Below, piece after piece: positions 33,521-33,969 of a stretch of DNA of 33,969 bases (position 1 is the stretch's first letter; each line of letters opens with the position of its first letter). The DNA lies in the NCBI GenBank assembly GCA_944322635.1, contig CALUPL010000061.1, positions 1-33,969 on the forward strand, given 5' to 3'. The notes beneath the pieces are model-generated. The model did not search any database. It was given only the letters and a program-made list of their open reading frames with translations, and was not told the origin of the DNA. The position numbers and the translations under genes are program-made. Source of the stretch: an uncultured Mailhella sp. Lineage in GTDB: Bacteria > Desulfobacterota > Desulfovibrionia > Desulfovibrionales > Desulfovibrionaceae.

Positions 33521-33852
33521 GACGCGCTCTCCGTGTTTCTTGCCCGGTTCATTCCGGAACAGGGCACAGCCTAGCAGAACGCCCATGATAAAGGAGCGTC
33601 AAAACCATGCGGAAGGCATGAGTAATCATGGAAAAACGCTGATACTAACCAGGCTCACGGCAGAAAAGACGCAACGCCTCTTCCGAAAAGGGACAGGCCT
33701 GAAAAATTCTGCCGCAAGACGCCTTCCCGAAGAGCGGCGCGGCTCTCCCCGAAAGACCGCGCCGCTTTGCGCAACAGTCATGAAGGAGCATGATCCGCAG
33801 GAATCCCGCCCCTTTTCTTCCCGGCAGACCTTTGCAGGGACGAAAAGGGGCC
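33521..33852. other. Intergenic stretch with one GC-rich inverted repeat
   Basis: AGCGGCGCGG (33733-33742) and CCGCGCCGCT (33757-33766) pair perfectly over a 14-nt loop, followed by only three T's on the plus strand, so terminator function is doubtful. Short frames are present but none is supported. Confidence 0.4.
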
Positions 33853-33871
33853 CCACCGGCATAGCCGGTGG
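33853..33871. repeat. Strong hairpin at the right edge
   Basis: CCACCGGC-ATA-GCCGGTGG, a perfect 8-bp stem with a 3-nt loop. No T run follows. It stands 8 nt from the three-way-junction element at 33880-33925; the pair may be the end of an IS200/IS605-like element. Confidence 0.55.
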
Positions 33872-33879
33872 TTCCTCTT

Positions 33880-33925
33880 ATGCGCCTGTAAGGCTTTCTT
33901 ACCAGCCGCGCCCTGGCAGGCGCAT
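33880..33925. other. Predicted three-way-junction element (structured DNA/RNA, possible IS200/IS605-like end)
   Basis: Outer arms ATGCGCCTG (33880-33888) and CAGGCGCAT (33917-33925) enclose two small hairpins with no unpaired junction bases: TAAG-GCTTT-CTTA (33889-33901) and CCAG with CTGG (33902-33905, 33913-33916). The symmetry is too exact for ordinary intergenic DNA. On the minus strand a frame stays open across it from the window edge to about 33775, so it may overlap the 3' end of a gene outside the window, as guide-RNA elements overlap tnpB. Identity unproven. Confidence 0.4.
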
Positions 33926-33969
33926 GTACGGTCTGACATCTGCATTTCTGTTACCGGCGGCCCGTAAAC

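Noticed and set aside
33733..33766. GC-rich inverted repeat as a terminator
   Set aside because: Only three T's follow and no gene ends nearby on either strand.

Overview
This 34 kb window is high-GC chromosomal DNA from a Gram-negative bacterium, most likely a sulfate- or sulfite-reducing member of the Desulfovibrionaceae (Desulfovibrio / Bilophila / Mailhella type). That placement is inferred from the style of the proteins (DUF3798/BMP-type ABC importer, DsrE-like protein, acidic FtsY extension), the lipoprotein, Sec and Tat signals, and the gene order phoH-pgpH-ybeY-era. No rRNA, tRNA, CRISPR array or complete mobile element was found.

Layout. 1-199: 5' end of recA (minus). 399-3050: a PP-loop tRNA-thiolation-like protein and threonine deaminase ilvA. 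3262-8946: a five-gene importer of unknown substrate (DUF3798 periplasmic binding protein, double ATPase, two permeases, small membrane-anchored accessory protein), with ATGA overlaps among the last four genes. 9387-12983 (minus): mltD-ftsY. 13269-14027: an RlmB-type rRNA methyltransferase, convergent with yggS (14258-14998, minus). 15070-20180 (minus): phoH, pgpH, ybeY and era, an RNA-maturation/ribosome-assembly cluster. 20730-21851: a nitronate-monooxygenase-family flavoprotein with a Cys-rich C-terminus.

22102-29581 is the most accessory-looking part. Around an AraC/YqhC-type regulator lie a Tat-exported Fe-S flavoprotein, a Tat-exported metallo-beta-lactamase-fold hydrolase, a Tat-exported flavodoxin, a Sec-exported carboxymuconolactone-decarboxylase (AhpD-like) protein, a DUF4405 membrane protein rich in His (b-haem type), a Zn alcohol dehydrogenase and a Sec-exported mandelonitrile-lyase-like cupin. 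The families are normally cytoplasmic, but most of these copies carry export signals, so I read the set as a candidate cell-envelope redox/detoxification module. Several perfect palindromes sit in its promoter regions.

30006-32386 (minus): htpG and a DsrE-like gene, behind a sequence resembling a heat-shock sigma-32 promoter with a 22-bp perfect palindrome at the predicted transcript start. 32780-33520 (minus): an unrecognised secreted protein. The right edge (33853-33925) holds a hairpin plus a compact three-way-junction fold that no gene explains; it may be the end of an IS200/IS605-like element or a structured RNA.

Rho-independent terminators are well defined through most of the window, and several use a TCCG or TTCG tetraloop.
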